From: Streptomyces kronopolitis
Lineage (GTDB): Bacteria; Actinomycetota; Actinomycetes; Streptomycetales; Streptomycetaceae
DNA length: 64,000 bases
Assembly (NCBI RefSeq): GCF_014646275.1
Contig: NZ_BMND01000002.1
Coordinates: 310,001 to 374,000, forward strand
Direction of reading: 5' to 3'
Shown here piece after piece: positions 24,998 to 34,549 of the stretch. The notes beneath the pieces are model-generated. The model was not told the origin of the DNA, made no database searches, and worked only from the letters and a program-made list of their open reading frames with translations. Within the stretch, counting starts at the first letter, position 1, and each line of letters opens with the position of its first letter. The position numbers and the translations under genes were made by a program.

Positions 24998-27241
24998 GTG
25001 CCTTCTACGGTTTCGGCCATGGAAGAACCCGGTCGTCTCACGCTGGCGGTACGCACCGTCGGCCCCGCGGGCCGCCCCCCGTCCGATCCCGCCGTATGGC
25101 TCGCCGCCCTCCATGGCGCGACCTCGAAGGCGGCGCGCTCCCGCACCGCCCGGGAGCTGCTCGCCGGTGTCCTCGACGCGGCCGCGCCGCTGCTGGGCGA
25201 CCTGGGTGGCGCGATCCTGCTGCTGGACGCCTCCGGCCGCTACCTGTTCCTGGTGGCCTCCCAGGGCCTCCCGGCCGAAGTGGCCCTCCCCATGGAGGCC
25301 ATCGGCATCGATGAGGAGCTTTCGGCCACCGACGCGGTGCGCAAGGCGCAGCCGATCTGGCTGAATACCTTCGCCCAGCGGCAGACGCGCTACCCGGGCC
25401 TGATCGAGCGACTGCCGGTCGACCTGGTGACGGGCTCCCTGCCGCTGATCGACAACGACACCGTCATCGGCGTGCTGACCGTCCTGCGGCAGCACGAGAG
25501 CGGCTTCTCCCCCGTGGAGCGGGCCTTCCTCCAGTGCCTGGCCGACCACGCCGGGCCGGCCCTGGCCGCCCTGACGGGACGTCAACTCGACCACGGCGGA
25601 CCGGAGGACGGCGATGTGGCCGCGGACGCCAGCGGCACCATGGAGCTGGGCACGTTCGTCTGGCACCTGGACACCGGTGTCGTCGAGGGCGACGACGCGC
25701 TGGCCCGCCTCCACGGCCTGGCGCCGCGGTCCGATCCGCCGCTGAACCTGGACGACTTCCTGTCCCAGGTGCCCGCCACCGACCTGCCCGCGCTCCGGCA
25801 GAGCCTTGGGCACATCGCCCAGCGGTGCGCGGACTACCAGGTCCGCTACCGCGCGTACGACGCCACCGGCCGGCTGCGCATCCTGGAGGCCCGCGGCCGG
25901 GCCCACCCGGATGCCGACGGTCACCCGATGATGATGGACGGCCTGGTCGCCGACATCACCGTGGCCTGCGACCGCCAGCAGCTCAACCAGCGCCTGCTGT
26001 CGTCCCAGGCCGAGCAGTCGGGACGGCTGCGGGATCTGGCGACGCATCTGGTGAGCGCGGCCAGCCTCGACGAGGTCGTCGGCGCGACCGGCACCGCCCT
26101 GCAGGCGTTCGGCGCCGACGGGCTGCTCGTGGTGGACACCGAACGCGACCGGCTGCGGGTCATCGCCTCCTGGGGGTACGGCCCGGCGGAGGAGGCGGCC
26201 GCGGAGGGCTTCCCGCTGCACGCCCCGACGCCCTTCCGCGACGCGCTGCTCGGGGGCACCCCCACCTTCGCCGGCTCCCTGCGCGACGGCCTGGCCACCT
26301 ACCCCTCGCTGGTCGACTTCGCCCACGCCACCAAGCGCCAGTCCTGGGCGGTCCTGCCCCTGCCCACCGCCCAGGACGGCACCGCCGCCTGTCTGATCGG
26401 CTTCTCCGCGCCGCACGAATTCGCCCCCGCCGAACGGTCGTTGCTCACCGTCGTGGCGGCCCTGCTGGCCCAGGCCATGGAACGGGCACGCATCCATGAC
26501 CGGGAGCACCGGCGGGCCGTCGAACTCCAGCAGGGCATGCTTCCGCAGGCTCTCCCGGAGCTGCCCCACACCACGGTGCACACCCACTACCGGCCCGCGG
26601 CCGAGGGTGCCGCCGTCGGCGGGGACTGGTACGACGCCTGGTACACGCCCTCGGGCGAACTCGCCCTGGTCGTGGGCGATGTGCAGGGCCACAGCACCGC
26701 GGCCGCGGCCCTGATGGGGCGGCTGCGGACGGCCGTGCGCGCCTACAGCGCCGAGGGCCACTCACCCGCCGACGTCCTGCACCGCACCAACACGCTGCTC
26801 ACCCAGTTCTCCACCGATCCGGACTCCGACCTCTTCGCCACCTGCGTCATAGCCCACCTCGACACCTCCACCGGGCACCTCTCGCTGTGCCGCGCCGGCC
26901 ACCCGCAGCCCCTGCACGCCGCCCCGGGGAAGCAGCCTGAGATCCTCCCCGTCGAGGGCGGACTGCCGCTCGGCATCGACCCGGACGCGGAGTTCCCCAC
27001 CACGACGCTGACCCTCACCCCGGGCTCGCACCTGCTGCTCTACACCGACGGACTCGTCGAGCGCCCCGGGCGCGACCTGGACGCCGGTACCCGCCAACTC
27101 CTCTCCGTCTTCGGCTCCGGACTGCGCTCGGTCCCGGAGGGCGAGCTCCTGGCCCATATCGAGCAGGTCTGCCTCCCGGCGCCCGTCCCCGCCGACGCCG
27201 ACGACATCGCCGCCCTGTACCTGCGCTGGCAGGGCCCCTGA
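24998..27241 (+). CDS. GAF-PAS-GAF-SpoIIE serine/threonine phosphatase
   Basis: 747 residues, the third PP2C sensor in the window. GAF domain (about 40-190), PAS domain (about 205-320; WHLDTGVVEGDDALARLHGL), second GAF (about 335-500), then the PP2C/SpoIIE domain with LQQGMLPQ, GGDWYDAWYTPSG, VVGDVQGHS and LLLYTDGLVERPG. No HATPase. Start is either GTG 24998 (GGTGA 6 nt upstream) or ATG 25019 (no ribosome site); the first is used here. Likely target: phosphorylated anti-anti-sigma factors encoded elsewhere. Confidence 0.85.
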   Translation: MPSTVSAMEEPGRLTLAVRTVGPAGRPPSDPAVWLAALHGATSKAARSRTARELLAGVLDAAAPLLGDLGGAILLLDASGRYLFLVASQGLPAEVALPMEAIGIDEELSATDAVRKAQPIWLNTFAQRQTRYPGLIERLPVDLVTGSLPLIDNDTVIGVLTVLRQHESGFSPVERAFLQCLADHAGPALAALTGRQLDHGGPEDGDVAADASGTMELGTFVWHLDTGVVEGDDALARLHGLAPRSDPPLNLDDFLSQVPATDLPALRQSLGHIAQRCADYQVRYRAYDATGRLRILEARGRAHPDADGHPMMMDGLVADITVACDRQQLNQRLLSSQAEQSGRLRDLATHLVSAASLDEVVGATGTALQAFGADGLLVVDTERDRLRVIASWGYGPAEEAAAEGFPLHAPTPFRDALLGGTPTFAGSLRDGLATYPSLVDFAHATKRQSWAVLPLPTAQDGTAACLIGFSAPHEFAPAERSLLTVVAALLAQAMERARIHDREHRRAVELQQGMLPQALPELPHTTVHTHYRPAAEGAAVGGDWYDAWYTPSGELALVVGDVQGHSTAAAALMGRLRTAVRAYSAEGHSPADVLHRTNTLLTQFSTDPDSDLFATCVIAHLDTSTGHLSLCRAGHPQPLHAAPGKQPEILPVEGGLPLGIDPDAEFPTTTLTLTPGSHLLLYTDGLVERPGRDLDAGTRQLLSVFGSGLRSVPEGELLAHIEQVCLPAPVPADADDIAALYLRWQGP

Positions 27242-27755
27242 CGAGCCCGTACGGCAGCCGTCTCCCCGCCCCGGCGCCGTACGCGTGCACCGGAAGCGGA
27301 CCCTGACACTCCCGGACACTCCGGGACGAATTCCGGCCATTGGACGGCAGGCCCGTCCCGCACGACCATGAACGCGCGGTAGGAAAGGGGCCCGTTCCGC
27401 GGAACTTCCCCAACGGGCACCGGAGGGAGTGGAGGGCGCGCGGCACCGGTACGCGTGCGTGCACGAATCCCGGCCGGCCACGGCGGCAGCGCGAGGGGAG
27501 CGCGCCCCCGCCACTGCGCCGAGCACCGAACCGCGGTCCGCACGGCACCGGCCGGGCCCTTCCCCGGCTTCTCGGCTTCCTCGGCCTCCCCGGCTTCCTG
27601 AGCCTCGCAGAGCCTCCCGGACGAGGCCCGGAAAGCCCGCGCAGACACCAACAACGTCCATGAAGTCCTGCGCAGATCAGCGGAGTTACGGGCATCGCCC
27701 ATCTCATCCCGACGCCGACGCGGCCTTCCCGCGTCGTTCGGAAACGGAGAACACC
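27242..27755. other. Intergenic region, no gene seen
   Basis: 514 bp between the SpoIIE phosphatase and a secreted protein. Open frames run through it but show no recognisable motif. It ends with ACGGAGAACACC, the ribosome site for the next gene. Confidence 0.45.
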
Positions 27756-28883
27756 ATGCGAAGACACATCCGTGCCGCAGTGACGGTTGTCGCGACCGTC
27801 CTGTTCGCGCCCCTGCTGACGGCGAGCCCCGCGCCCGCCTCCCCGGCCCGGCCCGCCGGCGACGTGCACAAGCCCGCCGACTGCCGGCCCGCCCTCCAGG
27901 TCCTGGCCTCCCTCCCCGGCTCAGGAGACAGCCAGGTCAAGGGACTTGGGCCGAATGGCCTGGCGGTGGGAGGGTCGCACGGCTGGCCCGTCTACTGGAC
28001 CGGAACCCGGGTGCACCCCGTCCCGCTGCCCGCCGGATTCACCGGCGGCGAGGTCGCGGCGGTCAACGCGAAGGGGCTGATGGTCGGATCCCTGAACGGC
28101 GCGGGCCGGACCGCCGCCTTCAGCTTCCGCGTCGGGGCCCGCAGGGTGACCCTGCTGCCGCAGGGGGCGCACGCGGCGGACGTCAACGACCGGGGCCTGA
28201 TCGTCGGAGACGGGAGGGCACCGGACGCCCTCGTCGGTCTCGAATGGGACGGGGCCCGGATCGTTCGCCGGCTCAAGCCGCCGCCCGGCTACTCGCTCAG
28301 GTCGGTGACCGCCCTCAACAACGCCGGGCAGATCGCCGGTTCCGGCGAGGCCGTCAAGGGCGACGAATCGTGGTCGGCGGGCCTGACCTGGCCCGCCGGA
28401 GGCGCCGCGGCCATCCCGCTGCAGCGCTTCTGGCCGGCGGGAGTGCCCTACGACTACTGGTACCCCCGGGACATCGACCGCGCCGGGCGGATCGTGGGCA
28501 CCTATGACTACGTCCGCCTGGACACCCTGACCCCCACCCAGTGGCTCCCGCCGTACACCACCGAGAACCAGGTCGGACACCTCGGCGAGCGCACCAGCGG
28601 CACCTTCGAGGCGATCAGCCCCACCACCAACGTCAGCGTGGGCACCGCCCGGGACAGCTACATGGACGGCCCGTTCCCGCCGGAGACCGCGCCCCCGATC
28701 CAGGCCCAGATCTGGCCCGGCACCGGCCCGCTCCTGGCCCTGCCCCGGCTCTCCCCGGAAGGCCCCTCCCAGGCCTTCGCGGTCAGTGACGACCAGCGCG
28801 TCGGCGGCACCGCGGCCGACGCCACCGCGACATCCCGCGCCGTCATCTGGACCTGCGCCCTCCGCCAGGCCTACCGGCCCTGA
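27756..28883 (+). CDS. Secreted protein with beta-propeller-like repeats
   Basis: 375 residues. Sec signal peptide MRRHIRAAVTVVATVLF with cleavage near the Ala/Pro run at about 26-33. The mature part shows repeated units around N-x-x-G-x-x-V/A-G, e.g. VNAKGLMVGS, VNDRGLIVGD, LNNAGQIAGS, IDRAGRIVGT, spaced about 45-60 residues, as in HAF-repeat or propeller proteins. No catalytic motif is seen. A long terminator-like hairpin begins 8 nt after its stop. Confidence 0.75.
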   Translation: MRRHIRAAVTVVATVLFAPLLTASPAPASPARPAGDVHKPADCRPALQVLASLPGSGDSQVKGLGPNGLAVGGSHGWPVYWTGTRVHPVPLPAGFTGGEVAAVNAKGLMVGSLNGAGRTAAFSFRVGARRVTLLPQGAHAADVNDRGLIVGDGRAPDALVGLEWDGARIVRRLKPPPGYSLRSVTALNNAGQIAGSGEAVKGDESWSAGLTWPAGGAAAIPLQRFWPAGVPYDYWYPRDIDRAGRIVGTYDYVRLDTLTPTQWLPPYTTENQVGHLGERTSGTFEAISPTTNVSVGTARDSYMDGPFPPETAPPIQAQIWPGTGPLLALPRLSPEGPSQAFAVSDDQRVGGTAADATATSRAVIWTCALRQAYRP

Positions 28884-28890
28884 CTCCGGC

Positions 28891-28926
28891 GCGCCCGGGC
28901 GGGCGAACCTGTGCCCGCCCGGGCGC
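28891..28926 (+). terminator. Strong GC hairpin
   Basis: Perfect 14-bp arms GCGCCCGGGCGGGC (28891-28904) and GCCCGCCCGGGCGC (28913-28926) around an 8-nt loop, 8 nt after the stop of the secreted protein. No T-run follows, which is normal here. Confidence 0.7.
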
Positions 28927-28945
28927 CCCGTTGCCCCCGGCCGCC

Positions 28946-29242
28946 GAGCCGGTCCGATACGGCCTGACCACGAACATCGACACCCACAATCCGGTCAAGG
29001 CCAACTACCACGAGTTCACCGGAATGCTCCGCGACATCCGCCACGCCCGCACCTGGCACGGCCGGGCCGGCTACCTCTTTGGTCCACCGGGCTGGCACGA
29101 GCCCGCCGCCGCACCCCGACCGCACCGAACCCCCGCCCCGACAGCCGAAGCCGCCCTCCCGGCATCGGCCTCCGGGCCCGACGGTGCGACCAATGAAGCC
29201 ACGCCACCCGACCACGAGATCAAGGAAGCAGTACCGGTCTGA
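28946..29242 (+). pseudogene. Sterol desaturase family C-terminal remnant
   Basis: In one frame from 28946 the translation reads RYGLTTNIDTHNPVKANYHE, then a helix with RDIRHARTWHGR and GYLFGPPGW, which is the conserved C-terminus of sterol desaturase/fatty-acid hydroxylase proteins. The preceding 200 or more residues with the His-box motifs are absent; the frame is cut by the hairpin at 28891-28926. After about 29105 the frame stays open to 29242 with unrelated Pro/Ala-rich sequence. Confidence 0.6.
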
Positions 29243-29514
29243 CGTCGAACCGCCCATTCCACCCGGACTCCGCAAAGGGGCCCGGGTGGAGTCATCGCAC
29301 GGCACTGCACCGCACCGCTCATCCGCCGGGCCGACCGTGAAACCGGCCTGTACGACGTGACCGACGACGCCCAGCGGTTTCGGTCCACCTCCCTCACGTG
29401 CCGCGCTCGTCCTCCCGGTCCTGCGCCGACGGGACAACCGTCGCATGGTGGAAGTGGATCGCCGAACGTGTCTCGCGTGCCGCCGGTGGGAGGCCACGCG
29501 GGTAAGGAGCCAAG
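29243..29514. other. Leader region of the dehydrogenase operon
   Basis: 272 bp with no gene recognised. It ends with GGTAAGGAGCCAAG, the ribosome site of the alcohol dehydrogenase. Promoter not assigned. Confidence 0.4.
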
Positions 29515-30699
29515 ATGAGGGCCCTGACCTGGCAAGGCAAGCGTGATGTGCGGGTGGAGACGGTGCCCGACCCTGAGATCGTCGATGCGACCGACATCAT
29601 CGTGCGGATCACCTCCACCGGAATCTGCGGATCGGACCTGCATTTGTACGAGGTCCTCGGACCCTTTCTCGATCCCGGGGACATCCTCGGCCACGAGCCG
29701 ATGGGCATCGTCGAGGAGACCGGTGCGGAGGTCACGGAGCTAGCGGTCGGAGACAGAGTCGTCGTTCCCTTCAACATCTCCTGCGGCACCTGTTGGATGT
29801 GCCGTCAGGGCCTGCAGTCGCAGTGTGAAACGACCCAGGTCACGGACCGTGGGATGGGAGCGGCGCTCTTCGGCTTCTCCAAGCTCTACGGTCAAGTTCC
29901 GGGTGGGCAGGCGGAGTTGCTGCGCGTCCCGTTCGGCAACACGTTGCCCGTCAAGGTGGCACACGGCCCGCCCGACCAACGGTTCGTCTACCTGTCCGAC
30001 GTGCTGCCCACCGCCTGGCAGTCCGTTGCCTACGCGGGCATACCGCCGGGTGGCAGCGTCACGGTGCTGGGACTCGGCCCCATCGGTGACATGGCGGCGC
30101 GGATCGCCCTGCATCGTGGTGCGGCCGAGGTGTTCGGTGTCGACCTTGTCCCGGAGCGACTCGCCAGGGCCCGTGCCCGCGGGGTACACACCCTGGACCT
30201 GAACGAGTACGGGAAGGGCGTCGGCGACGAGATCCGCCGTCTCACCGAGGGGCGCGGCAGTGATGCGGTCATCGAGGCCGTGGGCATGGAGGCGCACGGG
30301 GCTCCGCTGAGCAGAGCCGCCCAGAATCTCGCCGGACGGCTGCCGGACGCGTGGGGTGAGAAGGTGATGGGCCGGGCCGGTGTGGACAGTATGGCGGCCT
30401 TCAACACGGCCGTTGACGCCGTCCGCCGGGGCGGCACGATCTCCCTCATCGGCGTCTATGGCGGGTCCGTCGACCCGGTTCCGATGCGCACCCTGTTCGA
30501 CAAGCAGATTCAGTTGCGCATGGGCCAGGCCAACGTCAAACACTGGGTCGACGTCATCCTTCCGCTCCTGAACGACGAGGACGTGCTGGGCGTCGACGAC
30601 TTCGCGACCCACACTCTGCCCCTCGAACAGGGGCCGCAGGCGTATCAGAGCCTCCAGGAAAAGCGGGACGGCATGATCAAAACCATTCTGACCCCATGA
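29515..30699 (+). CDS. Zinc-dependent alcohol dehydrogenase (formaldehyde-dehydrogenase-like MDR)
   Basis: 394 residues. Catalytic zinc ligands in GICGSDLH and GHEPMG, structural zinc Cys cluster CGTCWMCRQGLQSQC (four Cys), and the NAD-binding turn GLGPIGD. Length and the long C-terminal insertions match the glutathione-independent formaldehyde dehydrogenase-like subgroup of medium-chain dehydrogenases. AAGGAG lies 6 nt before the ATG. First gene of a rightward group with SDR, SRPBCC and phytoene-desaturase-like genes, so it probably oxidises an intermediate in that pathway. Confidence 0.88.
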   Translation: MRALTWQGKRDVRVETVPDPEIVDATDIIVRITSTGICGSDLHLYEVLGPFLDPGDILGHEPMGIVEETGAEVTELAVGDRVVVPFNISCGTCWMCRQGLQSQCETTQVTDRGMGAALFGFSKLYGQVPGGQAELLRVPFGNTLPVKVAHGPPDQRFVYLSDVLPTAWQSVAYAGIPPGGSVTVLGLGPIGDMAARIALHRGAAEVFGVDLVPERLARARARGVHTLDLNEYGKGVGDEIRRLTEGRGSDAVIEAVGMEAHGAPLSRAAQNLAGRLPDAWGEKVMGRAGVDSMAAFNTAVDAVRRGGTISLIGVYGGSVDPVPMRTLFDKQIQLRMGQANVKHWVDVILPLLNDEDVLGVDDFATHTLPLEQGPQAYQSLQEKRDGMIKTILTP

Positions 30700-30754
30700 G
30701 GAGCGCCCTCGGTACCCGTCGCCCCCGTCCAGCCGCTGTCGTCAGGAGTACACG

Positions 30755-31639
30755 ATGACTCACTCACCGCGACCGCTCTCCTTGCGCGGCCGTACCGCAG
30801 TGGTGACCGGGGCGGCCCGCGGGGTGGGGGAAGCGCTCGCCCGGGAACTGGCCCGACGCGGGGCCCGGGTGGCCCTGCTCGGACGGGAGGAGGCGACACT
30901 CCGCCGAGTGGCGTCCTCCCTTCCGACGGAGGCGCTCTGTCGGAGCGTCGATGTCACCGACGACGACGCCATGGCCCGGGTGGCCGCTGACGTACGGGAA
31001 CGGCTGGGGGAGGTGTCCATCGTGGTGGCGAACGCGGGGATCGCCGAAGGCGGGCCCTTTGCCGATTCCGACCCCGCGATATGGCGCAGAGTGATCGAGG
31101 TCAACCTGGTCGGAAGTTCGATCACCGCCCGCTCCTACCTGCCGGACCTGCTGGCGAGTCGCGGGTACTACCTGCAGATCGCCTCGCTGGCCTCCATCGG
31201 AGCCGCCCCCATGATGAGCTCCTACTGCGCTTCCAAAGCAGGCGTGGAGTCATTCGCCCACTCGCTGCGTGCCGAACTCGCCCCGCACCACGTCGCCGTG
31301 GGAATCGCCTATCTCAACTGGACCGATACCGACATGATCGCGGGTGTCGACCAGCACCCTGTGCTGCGCGAACTGCGTGCTCACATGCCTCCGCCCGCAC
31401 GGAAGGTCCACCCCGTCGGCTGGGTGGCCGCCCGGTTGGCCGTTGCCGTGGAACGCCGCTCGAGTGCGGTGTATGTCCCCACCTGGCTCCGTGCGGCCCA
31501 ACTGGTACGTGCCGCTCTGCCGGCCGTGGTCACCCAGCTCTCACGGAGAGAACTCCCCAGGCTCGCGGCCCGCACGCCCTTCGAGGCAACCGGACTCCTG
31601 GGAGCCGGCGGGCGGGCTGACGAAGGGCGCCCACCGTAG
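30755..31639 (+). CDS. Short-chain dehydrogenase/reductase
   Basis: 294 residues. Cofactor motif TGAARGVGEA (residues 20-29), NAG near 95, and active-site S plus YCASK (about 153-157). The C-terminal extension after about 250 is Arg/Leu-rich. Ribosome site AGGAG 7 nt upstream, 55 bp behind the alcohol dehydrogenase. Classical SDR; substrate unknown. Confidence 0.87.
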   Translation: MTHSPRPLSLRGRTAVVTGAARGVGEALARELARRGARVALLGREEATLRRVASSLPTEALCRSVDVTDDDAMARVAADVRERLGEVSIVVANAGIAEGGPFADSDPAIWRRVIEVNLVGSSITARSYLPDLLASRGYYLQIASLASIGAAPMMSSYCASKAGVESFAHSLRAELAPHHVAVGIAYLNWTDTDMIAGVDQHPVLRELRAHMPPPARKVHPVGWVAARLAVAVERRSSAVYVPTWLRAAQLVRAALPAVVTQLSRRELPRLAARTPFEATGLLGAGGRADEGRPP

Positions 31640-31831
31640 GCCGTCGCACGGGGACAGGGCGCCGACGTGCGGGCTCTCGCCTTGCCGGGGAGGCACCGAA
31701 GAGGCGGGTGCCCCGTGGTCGCTCCAAGGGGAGGGGCAGCCAGGGCTTCGGGCGGCCGAGTACGAGTAGCCGCTTTAGGCTGATAGTGACCGCTGGCGAC
31801 CGGCTCCATCGAGATGTCGGAGGACACGTGC

Positions 31832-32287
31832 ATGGCTGTGCGGAATCAGCTGATCAAGAGGGCTCCGGAGGCGGTCTGGGCGGTCCTCGCCGACGGCACC
31901 CGCTACGCGGAGTGGGTCGTCGGTACCGACGAGTCGCGGCCCGACCAGGGCAGCTGGCCCGAAGTGGGCTCCACCATCGCGTACACCGTCCGACTGGGAC
32001 CGTGGACCTTGCACGGTCACACCACCGTCCGTCGCTGCGACCCGCCCCGTGAGCTGGAACTGGAAGTGGACAGCGGTTCGCTGGGCACCGCCCGGATCGC
32101 CATCGACGTCCGACCGTGGGGAGCGGACAGCCTCGTCGTCGTCGACGAGCACCCCCTGACCGGGCCCGGCGGAGCACTGCACAACGCGGCCCTGGACGTC
32201 CTCCTCCAGCTGCGCCACCGCAGCATGCTGAGCCGGCTCGCCAAGGTGATCGAGGACCTGCCACGGGACCTCAGCGACATGCACTGA
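31832..32287 (+). CDS. SRPBCC family protein (polyketide cyclase/START-like)
   Basis: 151 residues; ATG 31832 is chosen over ATG 31814 because GGAGG lies 8 nt before it. Helix-grip fold features: an N-terminal strand with a PEAVWAVLADG helix, Trp-rich body, and a long C-terminal helix (LRHRSMLSRLAKVIEDL). These proteins bind hydrophobic ligands. Its place between an SDR and an FAD-dependent desaturase-like gene suggests it handles the same lipophilic substrate. Confidence 0.8.
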   Translation: MAVRNQLIKRAPEAVWAVLADGTRYAEWVVGTDESRPDQGSWPEVGSTIAYTVRLGPWTLHGHTTVRRCDPPRELELEVDSGSLGTARIAIDVRPWGADSLVVVDEHPLTGPGGALHNAALDVLLQLRHRSMLSRLAKVIEDLPRDLSDMH

Positions 32288-32347
32288 CTCCGAGAGCCGG
32301 CACCCTCCGACCTGGGTCGGCGCCGCCATGGGGAACAGGAGGCAGCG

Positions 32348-33979
32348 ATGCCCGACGCGGTGGTGATCGGCGCCGGTCCCAATGGACTGATCGCTGCGAA
32401 CTTGCTGGCGGACGGCGGGTGGACGGTCGAAGTGCTGGAGGCCCAGCCGGAGCCGGGCGGGGCGGTCCGCAGCGACCGCGGCGTCCACCCCGACTACGTC
32501 AGCGACCTGTGCAGCTCCTTCTATCCGCTGGCCGCCGCCTCGCCGGTGGTGAGCGCGCTCCGCCTGGAGGAGGTGGGCCTGAGCTGGAGCCACGCCCCAC
32601 GGGTCCTCGCGCACCCGTTGCGGGACGGCCGGTGCGCGCTCCTGGAGCGGCACGCGGCCGACACCGCACGGGGCCTGGACGGCTTCGCCGCCGGCGACGG
32701 CGCGGCCTGGCACGATCTGTGTGCGGTCTGGGACCGCGTGGGGCACGACCTCATCGGCGCCCTGTTCACGCCCTTCCCGCCGGTGCGCGCCGGGGCCCGG
32801 CTCCTTGCCAGGCTGCGTGGAGCGGGTGGGCTGCGCCTGGCACGCACGATGCTGCTGCCCGTACGACGGCTGGGCGAGGAGGAGTTCCGGGGCGACGGGG
32901 GCCGATTGCTGCTCGCCGGCAACGCCCTGCACGCCGACCTCGCCCCGGAAGCCGCGGGGAGCGGCGGCTTCGGCTGGCTGATGTCCATGCTCGGCCAGTC
33001 CTACGGCTTTCCCGTGCCGGTCGGGGGAGCCGGCGCCCTCACCGACGCCCTGGTACGGCGGCTGGAGCGGCGCGGCGGCGTGGTGCGGTGCAATGAACGC
33101 GTCGTCGAGATCGTGGTGCGTGCCGGCCGTGCCGTGGGGGTGCGTACGGCCGGTGGCGAGGCGGTGCCGGCCGGCCGGGCCGTCCTGGCGGACGTCTCCG
33201 TACCGGCCCTCTACGGTGACCTGCTCGACGCGCGGCACGTGCCCGGCCGGGTCCTCGCGGACCTGCGCCGCTTCCAGTGGGACTTCGCCACCTTCAAGGT
33301 CGACTGGGCCTTGGACGGCGCAGTGCCCTGGACCGCGGAAAAGGCCGCCACGGCGGGCACCGTGCACCTGGCCGAGGGTGTGGACGACTTGACCCGGTTC
33401 GCGGCACAACTCTTCACGGGGCAGGTCCCGGACCGGCCGTTCGCCCTGTTCGGGCAGATGACCACCGCGGACGCCTCGCGCTCGCCGGCCGGCACGGAAT
33501 CCGCCTGGGCCTATACGCATGTGCCGCACCGGGTCCGCGGCGACGCGGGCGACGACGGCCTCACGGGGGAGTGGGACCAGGCGGAGCAGGAGGCCATGGC
33601 TGACCGCGTGGAGCACCAGGTGGAGCGCTACGCGCCAGGATTCCGCTCCCGGATCCGGGCCCGCCGGATCCTCACGCCGCCCGCGCTGGAGGCCATGAAC
33701 GCCAACCTGCACGGTGGGGCGATCAATGGCGGCACCACCGCCGTCCACCAGCAGCTCGTCTTCCGGCCGCTCCCCGGCACCGGACGCCCCGAGACCCCCG
33801 TCAAGGGGCTCTACCTGGCCTCGGCCGGTGCCCACCCGGGCGGCGGTGTGCACGGCGCGCCTGGTGCCAACGCCGCCCACGCAGCGCTGCGCACCTGGTC
33901 GGCGAGCGGATTGCTCAGCCGGACCCAGCGCGCCCTCGCCCGCCGTGACCGCCGGGGCGTTCGTACCGACCGTTCATGA
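32348..33979 (+). CDS. Phytoene-desaturase-like NAD(P)/FAD-dependent oxidoreductase
   Basis: 543 residues. N-terminal dinucleotide-binding GAGPNGLIAANLL (8-20) followed by an acidic residue at the second-strand end (LEAQPEPGGA), and a C-terminal FAD motif region GLYLASAGAHPGGGVHGAPG. Family CrtI/COG1233. Ribosome site GGAGG 6 nt upstream. No phytoene synthase or other carotenoid genes are in the window, so a carotenoid role is not supported; oxidation of another lipid is as likely. Confidence 0.86.
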   Translation: MPDAVVIGAGPNGLIAANLLADGGWTVEVLEAQPEPGGAVRSDRGVHPDYVSDLCSSFYPLAAASPVVSALRLEEVGLSWSHAPRVLAHPLRDGRCALLERHAADTARGLDGFAAGDGAAWHDLCAVWDRVGHDLIGALFTPFPPVRAGARLLARLRGAGGLRLARTMLLPVRRLGEEEFRGDGGRLLLAGNALHADLAPEAAGSGGFGWLMSMLGQSYGFPVPVGGAGALTDALVRRLERRGGVVRCNERVVEIVVRAGRAVGVRTAGGEAVPAGRAVLADVSVPALYGDLLDARHVPGRVLADLRRFQWDFATFKVDWALDGAVPWTAEKAATAGTVHLAEGVDDLTRFAAQLFTGQVPDRPFALFGQMTTADASRSPAGTESAWAYTHVPHRVRGDAGDDGLTGEWDQAEQEAMADRVEHQVERYAPGFRSRIRARRILTPPALEAMNANLHGGAINGGTTAVHQQLVFRPLPGTGRPETPVKGLYLASAGAHPGGGVHGAPGANAAHAALRTWSASGLLSRTQRALARRDRRGVRTDRS

Positions 33980-34549
33980 GGTGGCGCAGCTCAAGTCCGC
34001 AGCTCCGCCCCAGTTGTCACGGAGCATGCCCGCCGAACGTGGATACTGCCGCTCGTCGATGGCAGCAGCAGACTGTGCAAGGACATGTTCCTCGGCTTCT
34101 CCGCACCCGTCGGCCCCATGCGCCGTATCGCGGCGGAACTCCCCTTCCTGCAGAGGAATTCCTTCCCTTCTCGCACACGCGAAGGGAGCACCCGATAACG
34201 CTGAGGTGACACGCCATCTGGCGAAAGTCTTCGGCCACGCCGCCCCGGCCCGGCCGGCTCGTCGGCCTCGGTGCCGAGTGCCACGCCGACCTCGGATGTC
34301 TCTCGCGGTGGCTTTGTGAACACCTGGAATTCTACGAGCCCCTCGGGCCCACGCGAGTTGTATCGCCGATATGCGCTCCGGTACCGAGGGTGATACCCGG
34401 GGAGATGCGGGCCCGAGGATCTGGGGCCAAGGTGGGAAGAGAGAAGCCTCCGCCTCCCAAGAGGCGCTGCGGGGCATCAGGAGAGTCCCGCGCAGGGGCT
34501 GCACGGTGCCTGAGCGGCGCGATCCCACGAACGTGACATGAGGCCATTC
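33980..34549. other. Intergenic region, possible decayed coding sequence
   Basis: 570 bp without a recognised gene. Two stretches on the plus strand (about 34050-34195 and 34258-34500) have protein-like composition but are interrupted and match nothing I know. Composition is less GC-rich than the operon before it. Confidence 0.4.

Noticed and set aside
32348..33979. Carotenoid biosynthesis cluster based on the CrtI-like gene
   Set aside because: No phytoene synthase, GGPP synthase or cyclase genes nearby.
33980..34537. Possible coding fragments on both strands before the gvpY-like gene
   Set aside because: Frames are interrupted and contain no motif I can name; left as unexplained intergenic DNA.
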